A stretch of DNA of 64,000 bases, from contig PKYB01000009.1 of NCBI GenBank assembly GCA_003133565.1, positions 1-64,000 of the forward strand, in the 5' to 3' direction. Positions 32,009 through 41,022 of the stretch are shown here, in pieces. Numbering within the stretch: position 1 is the stretch's first letter; each line of letters opens with the position of its first letter. Source of the DNA: Solirubrobacterales bacterium. Lineage in GTDB: Bacteria; Actinomycetota; Thermoleophilia; Solirubrobacterales; Solirubrobacteraceae. Position numbers and translations under genes: made by a program. Under the pieces are notes generated by a model. That model saw only the letters and a program-made list of their open reading frames with translations. It was not told where the DNA came from and did no database searches.

Positions 32009-33384
32009 GTCCGGTCCCAGAAGTTCGTAGCCTGCCCGCGGCGCCCGAGCACCTCGCGGAGCTCGAGCATCGCCGTATATGTGGGCAGCGCGTAGAGTTT
32101 GCCGTCTTCCGGCGCCGCCGCCACGGCGGCATCGAGTGCCCGCGCGAGGTTTGGTTCGAGCGCGATCCGCGTCGTCGGGACGCCGGCGTATTTCAGCCGC
32201 AGCGCCAGCTCCGGTGCGCGCGTGCCAGCGCAGGTGACGTGGCGCACGCGCGGGGCGAACTCTTCGAAGTCGGCGTCCCAGATCCAGGAGACGTCGCGGC
32301 CGTCGGCGATCTGGTCGTTGAGCACGCCGAGCAGGTCGTGCTCGCCCGGTTCGAGCGCGAGCGTGCGCAGAACCTCATTCGCGCCCGCCGGGTTCTTGAT
32401 CAGGAGGATCTGCAGCTCGCGCTTGCCGATTTGCACAAGCTCGGCCCGTCCGAACATCGCCGGAGCCGCACCCAGACCGTCGACGATGGTCGCGAGCGGG
32501 ATCTCGAGCGCCGTCGCCAGCGCCGCCGCCGCGAGCGCGTTGTAGACGTTGTAAAGGCCCGGGAGCGCCAGCGTGACCGTGCCGCTACCCGCCGGTGTAC
32601 GGAGCTCGAAGCGCGCCGAGCGCGCGCCCTCGAGCACCACGTTGTGCGCGCTCACGCCGGGCTGCGGGCGCCGCAGGCCGCAGTTCGAGCACTCATACAC
32701 GCCGAGGTGCCCGACGTAGACGTGCGCGTAGCGGTAGGCGCCGCCACAGCGCCGGCATTGCGTCGAGTCCGCGGCGTGGGCGAGTCCAGTCGAGCGCGCG
32801 ACGTTCGGATCTTCGATGCCGAAGTAGAGCGGCTCCTGCGCACCCACGCCGAGATAGGCGACGAGCGGATCGTCTGCGCCGAGGACAAGGCGGGCCGAGG
32901 ATCCGGCGACGACGCCCGCCCAGCGCTCGCCGATCGTCTCGAGCTCGCCGTAGCGGTCAAGTTGGTCGCGAAACAGATTGCTCAGCACGATCACGCGAGG
33001 GTCAAGCTCGGCCGCGACCGGCGCAAGCCAGAACTCGTCGACCTCGAACACCCCGAGCTCGCCCGACAGCGCCCCAGCGCGGCCGCGCGCAGCCAAAAGC
33101 GCAGATGCGATGCCGCCGGCCATGTTCGCGCCGGCGAAGTTGTCGACCGTCGTGATCCCCGCACGCGCAAGGATCGACCCCGCGAGCGCGGCGGTCGTCG
33201 TCTTGCCGTTGGTCGCGGAGATCACGACGCTGCCGCGACGAAGGCCGGCGGCCAGCCGCGCGATCGCGTGCTGGTCGAGTTGGAGCAGCACGGATCCGGG
33301 CACGCTGGTCGCGCCCCGTCCGGCGAGCCTCGACGCGACAGCCGCGGAGCGTGCGACGGCCGCCTTCGCGCTGAATACGCTCAC
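32005..33384 (-). CDS. murT: MurT-like Mur ligase (lipid II isoglutaminyl synthase subunit)
   Basis: VVISATNGKTTTAALAGSIL, Cys4 zinc ribbon CRRCGGAYRYAHVYVGHLGVYECSNCG, C-terminal DUF1727-like segment. Confidence 0.9.
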   Translation of the reverse strand: MSVFSAKAAVARSAAVASRLAGRGATSVPGSVLLQLDQHAIARLAAGLRRGSVVISATNGKTTTAALAGSILARAGITTVDNFAGANMAGGIASALLAARGRAGALSGELGVFEVDEFWLAPVAAELDPRVIVLSNLFRDQLDRYGELETIGERWAGVVAGSSARLVLGADDPLVAYLGVGAQEPLYFGIEDPNVARSTGLAHAADSTQCRRCGGAYRYAHVYVGHLGVYECSNCGLRRPQPGVSAHNVVLEGARSARFELRTPAGSGTVTLALPGLYNVYNALAAAALATALEIPLATIVDGLGAAPAMFGRAELVQIGKRELQILLIKNPAGANEVLRTLALEPGEHDLLGVLNDQIADGRDVSWIWDADFEEFAPRVRHVTCAGTRAPELALRLKYAGVPTTRIALEPNLARALDAAVAAAPEDGKLYALPTYTAMLELREVLGRRGQATNFWDRT

Positions 33385-33403
33385 GGACGAAGCGTATTGG
33401 CCG

Positions 33404-33688
33404 TCAGCCGCTCCAGCCCTGTTCGGCGATGAATGCGGTCACCTCGTCCGGGCGGTCGGTGATCACGTAGGCGTCGATCATCGCGCCGTCGCTGTTGATC
33501 GTGATCGACAGACCCGAGGCGACGGGCCGTACCTTGGAGATCAGCGCCACGGGGCGCCCCGCACCCATCCGCGGCGTCACGCGTCCGGTCGCGACGCGGT
33601 GAACGTCGGGGTGGGCCGCCAGGCGGTCGAGCAGGCGCCGGTAGGACTTGGTCGAGGAGTGTTTGTGGTGCGTGCGTTTCGGGCTCAT
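33404..33688 (-). CDS. Small conserved protein, possibly DUF2103-like
   Basis: MSPKRTHHKHSSTKSYRRLLDRLAAHPDVHRVATGRVTPRMGAG; compact 94-aa ORF. Confidence 0.6.
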   Translation of the reverse strand: MSPKRTHHKHSSTKSYRRLLDRLAAHPDVHRVATGRVTPRMGAGRPVALISKVRPVASGLSITINSDGAMIDAYVITDRPDEVTAFIAEQGWSG

Positions 33689-33737
33689 GAGCTCGACGGC
33701 GCGCTGGCGCCGTCACACTCATTATGCGCCGAGCCCT

Positions 33738-34352
33738 TCAGCGCGCCGGAGCGCCGCGCTTGGCCAGCGCCGCGTTGCGCCGGCGGCGCCCGAACGCCGC
33801 GAGGATTGCGAGCACCACGCCGTCAAGGATTACCCCGAGCAGGACGCCTGGGGGGATGCCGATGCCGCCGAACGGCAGCGCGATCAGCTCGACGACCCCG
33901 AAGCCTGCCGCGATCAGCGCGATCACCAGACCGATCCCGATCAGCACACCGCGAGCGCGGCGGACGAGGCCCGAGCCGCGTGGGGGCGCGATCAAGCCGA
34001 TCATCCGCAGGCCGAACAGCTGCCGTCCGCTCGGCGGCTCCTGCCCAAGCTTCTCGACCGCGTCACGAAGGTCCCCGGCCCGCCGCTCGGCGAGCGCGAG
34101 CGAAGCGTCAGCCATGCGCCGGATCTGCATCCGCTCCTGTGGTCGCGCCGCGGCGATCGCGCGCTCGAAATAGCTGCGGGCAGCCGGGGCGTCGTAGCGC
34201 TCGGCGGCACGGCCGCCGAGAATCGCCATCGCGATCGAGCGGTACTTCGTCTCGGCTTCCAGCTGCTCGTCGCTGCGCGTCTGCAGCTCCTCCATCACCT
34301 CGGGGCCGCCGACGCGCTGCTCCATGCGGAATTGACGTTGCTTGGGAGGCAC
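33738..34352 (-). CDS. Hypothetical protein with two C-terminal TM segments
   Basis: GTG start at 34352 chosen; AETKYRSIAMAILGGRAAERYDAPAARSYFERAIAAARPQERMQIRRMADASLALAERRAGD, then TM pair. N-terminal part of the 551-aa track ORF is antisense to other genes. Confidence 0.75.
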   Translation of the reverse strand: MPPKQRQFRMEQRVGGPEVMEELQTRSDEQLEAETKYRSIAMAILGGRAAERYDAPAARSYFERAIAAARPQERMQIRRMADASLALAERRAGDLRDAVEKLGQEPPSGRQLFGLRMIGLIAPPRGSGLVRRARGVLIGIGLVIALIAAGFGVVELIALPFGGIGIPPGVLLGVILDGVVLAILAAFGRRRRNAALAKRGAPAR

Positions 34353-34397
34353 GGGGCGAAGTTTAGAGCCCGGGCCGGTGGGGGTTATATTGCGACG

Positions 34398-34865
34398 ATG
34401 GCGCGAGCGCCCCGATTTGGCCGCAAAGGCAGGCGCGCGCGCGTCGCCACCCTGCTCCTCGGCGCGCTCTTCCTGGCCCTGGTGATCGTGCCGGCGGCGA
34501 GCGCAAGCAATACCGCAACCAGCACCGCACCGCTGACGACGCTGCCGACGACGCCGATACCGAGCACAACAACTACAACGCCGACAACCACCCAGACTGG
34601 CCCGGTCACCGTTCCCACGCCGGCCCCCGCGACGAGCAGCGGTGGGCTTTCGAGCGCCGAGGAGATCGCGATTTTCGTCGCCGCGGCCCTTGTGATCGCT
34701 GGCATCGCGCGGATCATCGTCAAGGATGCGCGCAGTCACACGCCCTCCGGAGAGGCACCGAGCATCGATCGCCCGAAGGGGACGATCGCGCCGATTGAGC
34801 ACCGTCTGAGGCGCTCGCGCGCGAGGGCCAAACGCGCGCGCAAAGCCCGCCGCGCCGGGCGCTGA
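34398..34865 (+). CDS. Hypothetical secreted/membrane protein with Thr/Pro-rich linker
   Basis: Signal-like N-terminus (LLLGALFLALVIVPAASAS), TTTTTPTTTQT linker, TM, basic tail. Confidence 0.75.
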   Translation: MARAPRFGRKGRRARVATLLLGALFLALVIVPAASASNTATSTAPLTTLPTTPIPSTTTTTPTTTQTGPVTVPTPAPATSSGGLSSAEEIAIFVAAALVIAGIARIIVKDARSHTPSGEAPSIDRPKGTIAPIEHRLRRSRARAKRARKARRAGR

Positions 34866-34870
34866 GCTGT

Positions 34871-34895
34871 GCGCGCGCGCTAGCTGCGCGCGCGC
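34871..34895. terminator. Candidate bidirectional terminator (GCGCGCGCGC-TAGCT-GCGCGCGCGC)
   Basis: 10-bp stem between two convergent genes, overlapping the typA stop codon; no T-tract. Confidence 0.4.
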
Positions 34896-36706
34896 CGTGT
34901 CGCCTTGGTGCGGTCGACCTTCGACAGCACAACCTTGCGCAGCCGCACCGCGGCCGGCGTGACCTCGGCGCACTCGTCGGGGCGCAGCAGCTCGAGCGCC
35001 TGGTCGAGTGAGAGCTCGCGATGGGGAACCAGACGCACCAGCACCTCCGCGGTCGAGGAGCGAATGTTGTTGAGGTGCTTCTCCTTGCAGGCGTTGACGT
35101 CGAGGTCGTCGGTGCGCGCGTTCTCGCCGACGATCATGCCCTCGTACACCTCGTCCCCGGGACCGATGAAGAGCGTGCCGCGCTCCTGCAGGTTCATCAG
35201 CGCGAACTGCGCCGCAGTCCCGGTGCGGTCTGCGACGAGCGCCCCGGTCGGGCGGACCCGCAACTCGCCCGCCCAAGGCTCCCAACGGTCGAACACGTGG
35301 TGGGCGAGCCCCGTGCCGCGAGTCTCGGTGAGGAATTCTGTTCGCAGGCCGATCAGGCCGCGGGCCGGCACGAGGTACTCCATACGCACCCACCCGGTGC
35401 CGTGGTTGACCATCTGCTCGAGCCGCCCCTTGCGTAGCGCGATCAGCTGCGTGACGACACCGATGTAATCCTCCGGGACGTCGATCGCGAGGCGCTCGAC
35501 CGGCTCGTGGCGGCGTCCGTCGATCTCGCGCGTCAGCACCTGCGGCTGGCCGACGGTGAGCTCGAAGCCCTCGCGGCGCATCAGCTCGACCAGCACGGCG
35601 AGCGCCAGCTCACCGCGGCCCTGGACCTCCCAGGTGTCCGGGCGCTCGGTGTCGAGCACGCGGATCGACACGTTGCCAATGGTCTCTGCTGCCAGGCGCG
35701 CCTTCAGTGCCCGCGCGGTCAGCTTCGTCCCGCTGCGACCGGCGAGGGGGGAGGTGTTGAGGCCGACCGTGATCGATAGCGACGGCTCGTCCACTGTGAT
35801 GATCGGCAGCGGGCGCGGGTCGTCGGGATCGGCGAGCGTCTCACCGATCGTCACCTCGGCGATGCCGGCGATCGCGACGATCTCGCCCGGTCCCGCCTCA
35901 TCGGTCTCCACCCGGTCGAGCGCGTCGGTGACGTAGAGCTCGCCGATCTGCGCGCGCTCGACTGAACCGTCGGCGCGACACCAGGCGATCGGCGCGCCGC
36001 GGCGGGCAACCCCGTTGTAGATCCGGCAGAGCGCCAGGCGGCCGACGTAGGGCGAGGCGTCGAGGTTCGTGACGAGCGCCTGGAAGGGGTGCTCGGGGTC
36101 GTGCAGTGGCGGTGGGATCCGCTCCAGCAGGAGGTCCATCAGCGGCGCGAGGCTGGTGCCGACGCCGCCGGCCTCGAGTGACGCCCAGCCGGCCTTCGCG
36201 TTGGTGTAGACGATCGGGAACTCGATCTGGTCCTCGGTCGCATCGAGATCGAGGAAGAGCTCATAGACCTCATCGACGACCTCGCTGATCCGTGCGTCCG
36301 GTCGGTCGACCTTGTTGACGACGAGGATCACCGGCAGCCTCGCCTCGAGGGCCTTGCGCAGGACAAAGCGCGTTTGCGGCAGCGGCCCCTCGCTGGCGTC
36401 GACCAGCAGCAGCACGCCGTCGACCATCGTGATCCCGCGCTCGACCTCGCCACCGAAATCGGAATGCCCGGGCGTGTCGACGATGTTGAGCTTGACGTCG
36501 CGGTAGCGAACCGAGGTGTTCTTGGCGAGGATCGTGATGCCCTTCTCGCGCTCCAGGTCCATCGAGTCCATCACGCGCTTGACGACGTCCTGCCCAGCGC
36601 GGAAGGCGCCCGATTGCCAGAGCATGGCGTCGACCAGCGTGGTCTTGCCATGGTCGACGTGCGCGATGATCGCCACGTTTCGAATGTCATCGCGCGCTAC
36701 AAGCAA
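34880..36706 (-). CDS. typA: Translational GTPase TypA/BipA
   Basis: [46 protein letters not shown]-type C-terminus ([16 protein letters not shown]). Confidence 0.96.
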   Translation of the reverse strand: MLVARDDIRNVAIIAHVDHGKTTLVDAMLWQSGAFRAGQDVVKRVMDSMDLEREKGITILAKNTSVRYRDVKLNIVDTPGHSDFGGEVERGITMVDGVLLLVDASEGPLPQTRFVLRKALEARLPVILVVNKVDRPDARISEVVDEVYELFLDLDATEDQIEFPIVYTNAKAGWASLEAGGVGTSLAPLMDLLLERIPPPLHDPEHPFQALVTNLDASPYVGRLALCRIYNGVARRGAPIAWCRADGSVERAQIGELYVTDALDRVETDEAGPGEIVAIAGIAEVTIGETLADPDDPRPLPIITVDEPSLSITVGLNTSPLAGRSGTKLTARALKARLAAETIGNVSIRVLDTERPDTWEVQGRGELALAVLVELMRREGFELTVGQPQVLTREIDGRRHEPVERLAIDVPEDYIGVVTQLIALRKGRLEQMVNHGTGWVRMEYLVPARGLIGLRTEFLTETRGTGLAHHVFDRWEPWAGELRVRPTGALVADRTGTAAQFALMNLQERGTLFIGPGDEVYEGMIVGENARTDDLDVNACKEKHLNNIRSSTAEVLVRLVPHRELSLDQALELLRPDECAEVTPAAVRLRKVVLSKVDRTKATRRARS

Positions 36707-36810
36707 GATGACTCAGGCTAGTGCCCGGCCCAGATCGGTGCGCCGACCTCCTCTAAGCGGACGCTCACCGGGCACTTAGAGTTCACACATCTGTCCGCGG
36801 GACGATCCAA

Positions 36811-38043
36811 GTGCGCGTGTCCGCACCCACCCCGACCGAGGGATCAGCAGTTGACCAAAGGAAAGCTCTAGTGGAGGACCAAGGCGTGCTCATCGTTGGC
36901 GGCGGGTTGGCAGCTCAACGCTGCGCCGAGACGCTGCGCCGTGGCGGCTTCGAGGGCCGCTTGCGGATCGTCTGCGGCGAGCAGTACCGGCCCTACGACC
37001 GCCCGCCGCTCTCCAAGGAGCTCCTCGCGCCCGGGGCGGACGAGGCCTTCCCACTGTTTCGCCCCGCCGCGTGGTACGGCGAGCACGCGGTCGAGCTGAT
37101 CGCCGGCGTCCGCGCCAGCGAGCTCGACCACGAGGCCCGTCGCGTCGAGCTCGCTGACGGATCTGCGCTTCACTTCGATCACTTGGTTGCGGCCACTGGG
37201 GCGCGCCCGCGGACTCTTCCCGACTTTGCGCCGTATGCGAACGTCAGCACGCTGCGCACGCTCGATGACTCGCGCCGCCTGCGCGAGCTGCTAGGCGAAG
37301 GCCGCCGGCTCGTGATCATCGGCGCCGGTTTCATCGGGCTCGAGGTCGCCGCGGCGGCCCGCGCGGTCGATGCGCCGGTCGCCGTGGTCGAGCTCGCGCG
37401 GCAGCCGCTGAACGGCGTCCTCGGCGCCGAGGTCAGTGATTTGCTCGTCAGGCTTCACCGCGGCGCGGGAGTGGAGCTCTTCTTCGAGACCGAAGTCAGC
37501 GAGATCGACGGCGGCGAGCGCGTCGAGGCGCTGACGCTGACCAACGGGGTGCGCCTAGACGTCGATCATCTCCTGGTCGCGATCGGCATCGTTCCGGACC
37601 TCGCCTGGCTCTCCTCGAGCGGCCTCCCGACCTCGGGTGTCCCGACCGACCTCGGCGGACGCAGCGCACTGCCGGACGTCTACGCGGCCGGCGACGCGGC
37701 GGCGTTCTACGACCCGTTTCTCGAACGCCACGCGCTGATCGGCCACTGGGAGGCCGCGTCCCGTCAGGGCGCCGCGGTCGCAAGGACGATCCTCGGCGAG
37801 GACCCCGCGCCGGCACCGCTCTCGAGCTTCTGGAGCGACCAGTACGGCATGCGCATCCAATACCTCGGCCACGCGGCGCTCGCCGACGAGGTGACGATCG
37901 AAGGCGAACTCGACGCGCGCGACTTTGTCGCGCACTACACCCGCGCCGGCCAGCTCGTCGCCGCCGTTATCGTCGGCCGACCCCGGGCGGTCCCCGAGCT
38001 GCGCGATCGCCTCAGCTACCTGACCGAAGGGATGTCGGTATGA
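36811..38043 (+). CDS. FAD-dependent ferredoxin reductase-like oxidoreductase
   Basis: VGGGLAAQRCAETLRRGGFEGRLRIVCGEQYRPYDRPPLSKE, second dinucleotide fold VIIGAGFIGLEVAAAAR, VYAAGDAA. Confidence 0.92.
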   Translation: MRVSAPTPTEGSAVDQRKALVEDQGVLIVGGGLAAQRCAETLRRGGFEGRLRIVCGEQYRPYDRPPLSKELLAPGADEAFPLFRPAAWYGEHAVELIAGVRASELDHEARRVELADGSALHFDHLVAATGARPRTLPDFAPYANVSTLRTLDDSRRLRELLGEGRRLVIIGAGFIGLEVAAAARAVDAPVAVVELARQPLNGVLGAEVSDLLVRLHRGAGVELFFETEVSEIDGGERVEALTLTNGVRLDVDHLLVAIGIVPDLAWLSSSGLPTSGVPTDLGGRSALPDVYAAGDAAAFYDPFLERHALIGHWEAASRQGAAVARTILGEDPAPAPLSSFWSDQYGMRIQYLGHAALADEVTIEGELDARDFVAHYTRAGQLVAAVIVGRPRAVPELRDRLSYLTEGMSV

Positions 38044-38246
38044 CGCTGATCCCGCTGATCGACGCCGCGGCATGCTCGGCGCACGGCGACTGTGAGGACC
38101 TCGCCCCGGAGATCTTCCGCCTCGAGGACGTTGCGGTAGTGATCGGCGACGGCCCCGACGAGCTCATGCTGGCCGCCGCAGAGGCCTGCCCGTCGATCGC
38201 GATCCGCATCATCGAGCGCGAAAGCGGCCTTCAGGTCTACCCCTAG
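38040..38246 (+). CDS. Ferredoxin, three-Cys (3Fe-4S-type) CxxHxxC...CP
   Basis: 68 aa; CSAHGDCEDLAPEIF...AAEACPSIAI; overlaps reductase stop. Confidence 0.9.
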   Translation: MTLIPLIDAAACSAHGDCEDLAPEIFRLEDVAVVIGDGPDELMLAAAEACPSIAIRIIERESGLQVYP

Positions 38247-38318
38247 CCGCGCGGGCGCCGGCCGCCACGGGCCAACACAACGGCGAGCGCCCGGCGGACG
38301 GAGGACAATGTGTGAACT

Positions 38319-39779
38319 ATGCCTCCGCGCGCACTTTCGCCGCTGTTGCCAGGCAACGCCCGGCCGCCGCTGCTGATCGGCATCCTCGTCGCGGCCGGCG
38401 GAACGGCGCTCGAGACGCTCGCGATCTATCCGCTCAAGCACGTCGCGCCGGTCGACTCGCTGATCGTCGTCTACCTGCTTACGGTCGTCGTCGTCGCGAC
38501 CTACTGGGGGATGCTCCTCGGCCTGTCCACGACGCTTGTGAGCGCGCTCGCGTTCAACTTCTTTCAGCTGCCGCCCGTAGGCAGCCTCCGCCTCGCGGAC
38601 TCGCGCGACTGGGTGGCGCTCGCGGCGTTCGTCGTCGTCGCCGTGGTCGTCGGCCTGGTCGGCGAGCTCGCCCGCAACCGGGCCGCGGAGGCTGAACAGC
38701 GCCGTCGCGAGGCTGATCTCGCGACGGAGATGGCGCGGGTATTGCTCGGTGGCACCCGCCTCGACGTCGCGGTCGCCGCCGCCTCCCAGCGCCTGGCGAG
38801 CGCGATCGGCGTCAGCTCGGCGGCGATCGAGCTCCACGCCGTGGCGGCGAGCGAGCGCCGGCGGACATTTCCGCTCCGCGACGGCGAAACGGTCATCGGC
38901 ACCCTCGTTCTACCGGCGACCTTGAGCGCCACAGAACAGCAGCGTGTCGCCGAGCGCATCGTCCCGGCGCTGCAGTCGGTGCTGGCCGCCGCGCTGCACC
39001 GCGCGGACTTGCAGGCGGAGGTCGTCGAGACGGCACTGCTGCGCCGCAACGACGAGATGAAGACCGCCGTGCTGCGCTCCGTCTCGCACGACCTGCGCAC
39101 GCCGCTTACGGCGATTCTGAGCGCCGCCGGAGCCCTCGATCCGCACACGTCGGGACCAAGCGAGGCCGCCGAAGCGCGCGCCGTCGTGCTCGAGGCGGCA
39201 ACACGCCTGCACCGCCTGGTTGAGAAGCTGCTCGACCTCTCCCTGCTCCAGGCAGGCGCGCCGGAGCACCGCAGCGACCTCTACTCGCTCGAGGATGTCC
39301 TGCACGAAGCGGTCGCCGACATCGACGCGGACGGCAGCACGCCGCTCTTTCGCCTGTCGCTCGACGAGGACCTGCCGCTACTCGAAGGCGACGCCGGCCA
39401 GCTCGAGCGGGCATTCGCGAATCTGTTCGAGAACGCCGCGCGCTATTCCGCCGGCAAGCCGGTCTCGGTGCGAGCGCACGTCGTCGGCGAGCGTCTTCGT
39501 GTGCGCATCGTCGATCAGGGCCCAGGGATTCGCGCCAGCGAGCTCGACCGCATCTTTCTTCCGTTCTATCGCTCACCGACGGAGCGCCCCGGCCACCTCG
39601 GGGCGGGACTCGGCCTCGCGATCGCGCGCGGGTTCGTCGAGGTCAACGGCGGCCGAATCACGGTCGAGTCGCTGCCCGGTCAGGGGACGACGTTCGTCGT
39701 CGAGTTCCAACTCACGCACGGAGCCGACGCTGGCGATCAGGGCGCACCCGCGCCAGTGCGCACGCGCGCCAAGGCTTGA
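38319..39779 (+). CDS. Sensor histidine kinase equivalent to the C-terminal half of KdpD (DUF4118 + HisKA + HATPase)
   Basis: KdpD-type 4-TM region (VVYLLTVVVVATYWGMLLGLSTTLVSALAFNFFQLPPVGSL), SVSHDLRTPLTAILSAAGAL, GAGLGLAIARGFVEVNGGRI; lacks the KdpD N-domain. Confidence 0.9.
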   Translation: MPPRALSPLLPGNARPPLLIGILVAAGGTALETLAIYPLKHVAPVDSLIVVYLLTVVVVATYWGMLLGLSTTLVSALAFNFFQLPPVGSLRLADSRDWVALAAFVVVAVVVGLVGELARNRAAEAEQRRREADLATEMARVLLGGTRLDVAVAAASQRLASAIGVSSAAIELHAVAASERRRTFPLRDGETVIGTLVLPATLSATEQQRVAERIVPALQSVLAAALHRADLQAEVVETALLRRNDEMKTAVLRSVSHDLRTPLTAILSAAGALDPHTSGPSEAAEARAVVLEAATRLHRLVEKLLDLSLLQAGAPEHRSDLYSLEDVLHEAVADIDADGSTPLFRLSLDEDLPLLEGDAGQLERAFANLFENAARYSAGKPVSVRAHVVGERLRVRIVDQGPGIRASELDRIFLPFYRSPTERPGHLGAGLGLAIARGFVEVNGGRITVESLPGQGTTFVVEFQLTHGADAGDQGAPAPVRTRAKA

Positions 39780-40459
39780 TGGCGGGCGAGCGGATCCTCG
39801 TCTGCGATGACGACCCGCAGATCCTGCGGGCCCTGCGCCTGATGCTGCGCGGCGCGGGCTATGAGGTGCTCGCGACCGCCACCGCGGAGGACGCACTCGA
39901 TCGCGCGGCGATCGCCGGACCGCACGCGGCGATCATCGACCTGATGCTGCCCGACCGCCCAGGGCTCGAGGTCTGTTGCGAGCTGCGCGAATGGAGCGAG
40001 CTCCCGATCATCGTGCTCTCTGCGCTGGACGAGGAGGAAACCAAAATCGCCGCTTTGCACAGCGGCGCCGACGATTACGTGACAAAGCCGTTCGCACCAG
40101 GGGAGCTCGTTGCGCGCCTCCAGGCGGTGCTCCGGCGCGCCGGACGCGCTGAGGTCGAGCCGCGGATCGAGCTGGACGGCCTCGTCGTCGATCTCGCGGC
40201 CCACAGCGTGAGCCTCGATGGCGAGGAGATCCGCTTGACGCCGCTCGAGTTCGCGCTGCTAAAGGCGCTCGCGACCAACCGTGGCCTCCTGATGACCCAT
40301 CGCAAGCTGCTGAGCGAGGTCTGGGGCCCCGAGTACGCGGACGCGACGCCGCTCTTGCGTACCCACATCGCCAACCTGCGGCGCAAGCTGGCGGTCGGCG
40401 ACGAGCGGCGGCACTTCATCCGCACCGAGTCAGGAGTCGGCTACCGCTTCGGCGTGTGA
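39779..40459 (+). CDS. kdpE: Response regulator KdpE-like
   Basis: Overlaps HK stop; ILVCDDDPQILRALRLML, DLMLPDRPG, C-terminal winged helix. Confidence 0.88.
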   Translation: MAGERILVCDDDPQILRALRLMLRGAGYEVLATATAEDALDRAAIAGPHAAIIDLMLPDRPGLEVCCELREWSELPIIVLSALDEEETKIAALHSGADDYVTKPFAPGELVARLQAVLRRAGRAEVEPRIELDGLVVDLAAHSVSLDGEEIRLTPLEFALLKALATNRGLLMTHRKLLSEVWGPEYADATPLLRTHIANLRRKLAVGDERRHFIRTESGVGYRFGV

Positions 40460-41022
40460 ATGTGCCTGCGAGCCCAACGCACGTGACCGGGGAGCGGGGC
40501 AAAGCCAAGACGTCCACCGGAGCGGATCACGATGATCTCGCCTTCCACGTTCTCGAGGATCCAGCCGATGTCGTTCGGGTGAAATCCCGCGTCGGTCGCA
40601 TCGACGGCAGCCACGACGAGCGCATCGAACTGCTCGTGGCGCGTGAGCTCGGCAAGCGCGTGGCGAAGCGTGCGTCCACGCTCGATGCGGGCGTCGACCG
40701 CAACTCCGGCGCGCGTCGCGCGCTGCTCGATGACTTCGAGCAGCGGCATCGCGCTCGCGCTCTGACGCGGCAGCGCGGCGTCGATCGGAAGGCGCATCGG
40801 CACGCGCGCGAGCAACGCCGGTACGAGCGTCCCGCCCTCGTTGCGGGCGATTCGGAGGGCCGCGTCTAGCCCACGCTCGGAGAGACCTGAGGCAATGAAA
40901 GGGAAGAGGATGCGCGACGAAGACCCGGCGACCGGCTTTTTGCGTCTGCTCGATTCGCGTATGCCGAGCGCCACCAGCACCGCCACGAGCGCGACCGCAA
41001 GAATCACCGTGGCAACGTTCAT
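40441..41022 (-). CDS. Membrane-anchored universal-stress-protein-like protein
   Basis: N-terminal TM (VATVILAVALVAVLVALGI) then USP-like alpha/beta domain; overlaps KdpD N-half gene start. Confidence 0.7.
   Translation of the reverse strand: MNVATVILAVALVAVLVALGIRESSRRKKPVAGSSSRILFPFIASGLSERGLDAALRIARNEGGTLVPALLARVPMRLPIDAALPRQSASAMPLLEVIEQRATRAGVAVDARIERGRTLRHALAELTRHEQFDALVVAAVDATDAGFHPNDIGWILENVEGEIIVIRSGGRLGFAPLPGHVRWARRHIHTPKR

Noticed and set aside
32239-33432. 397-aa plus-strand ORF opposite murT
   Set aside because: Antisense to a confident MurT; low-complexity RAR/ERE composition.
34353-35393. N-terminal ~345 codons of the 551-aa minus ORF 33738..35393
   Set aside because: Overlaps a plus-strand membrane protein gene and runs through typA in another frame; a GTG start at 34352 gives a sensible protein.
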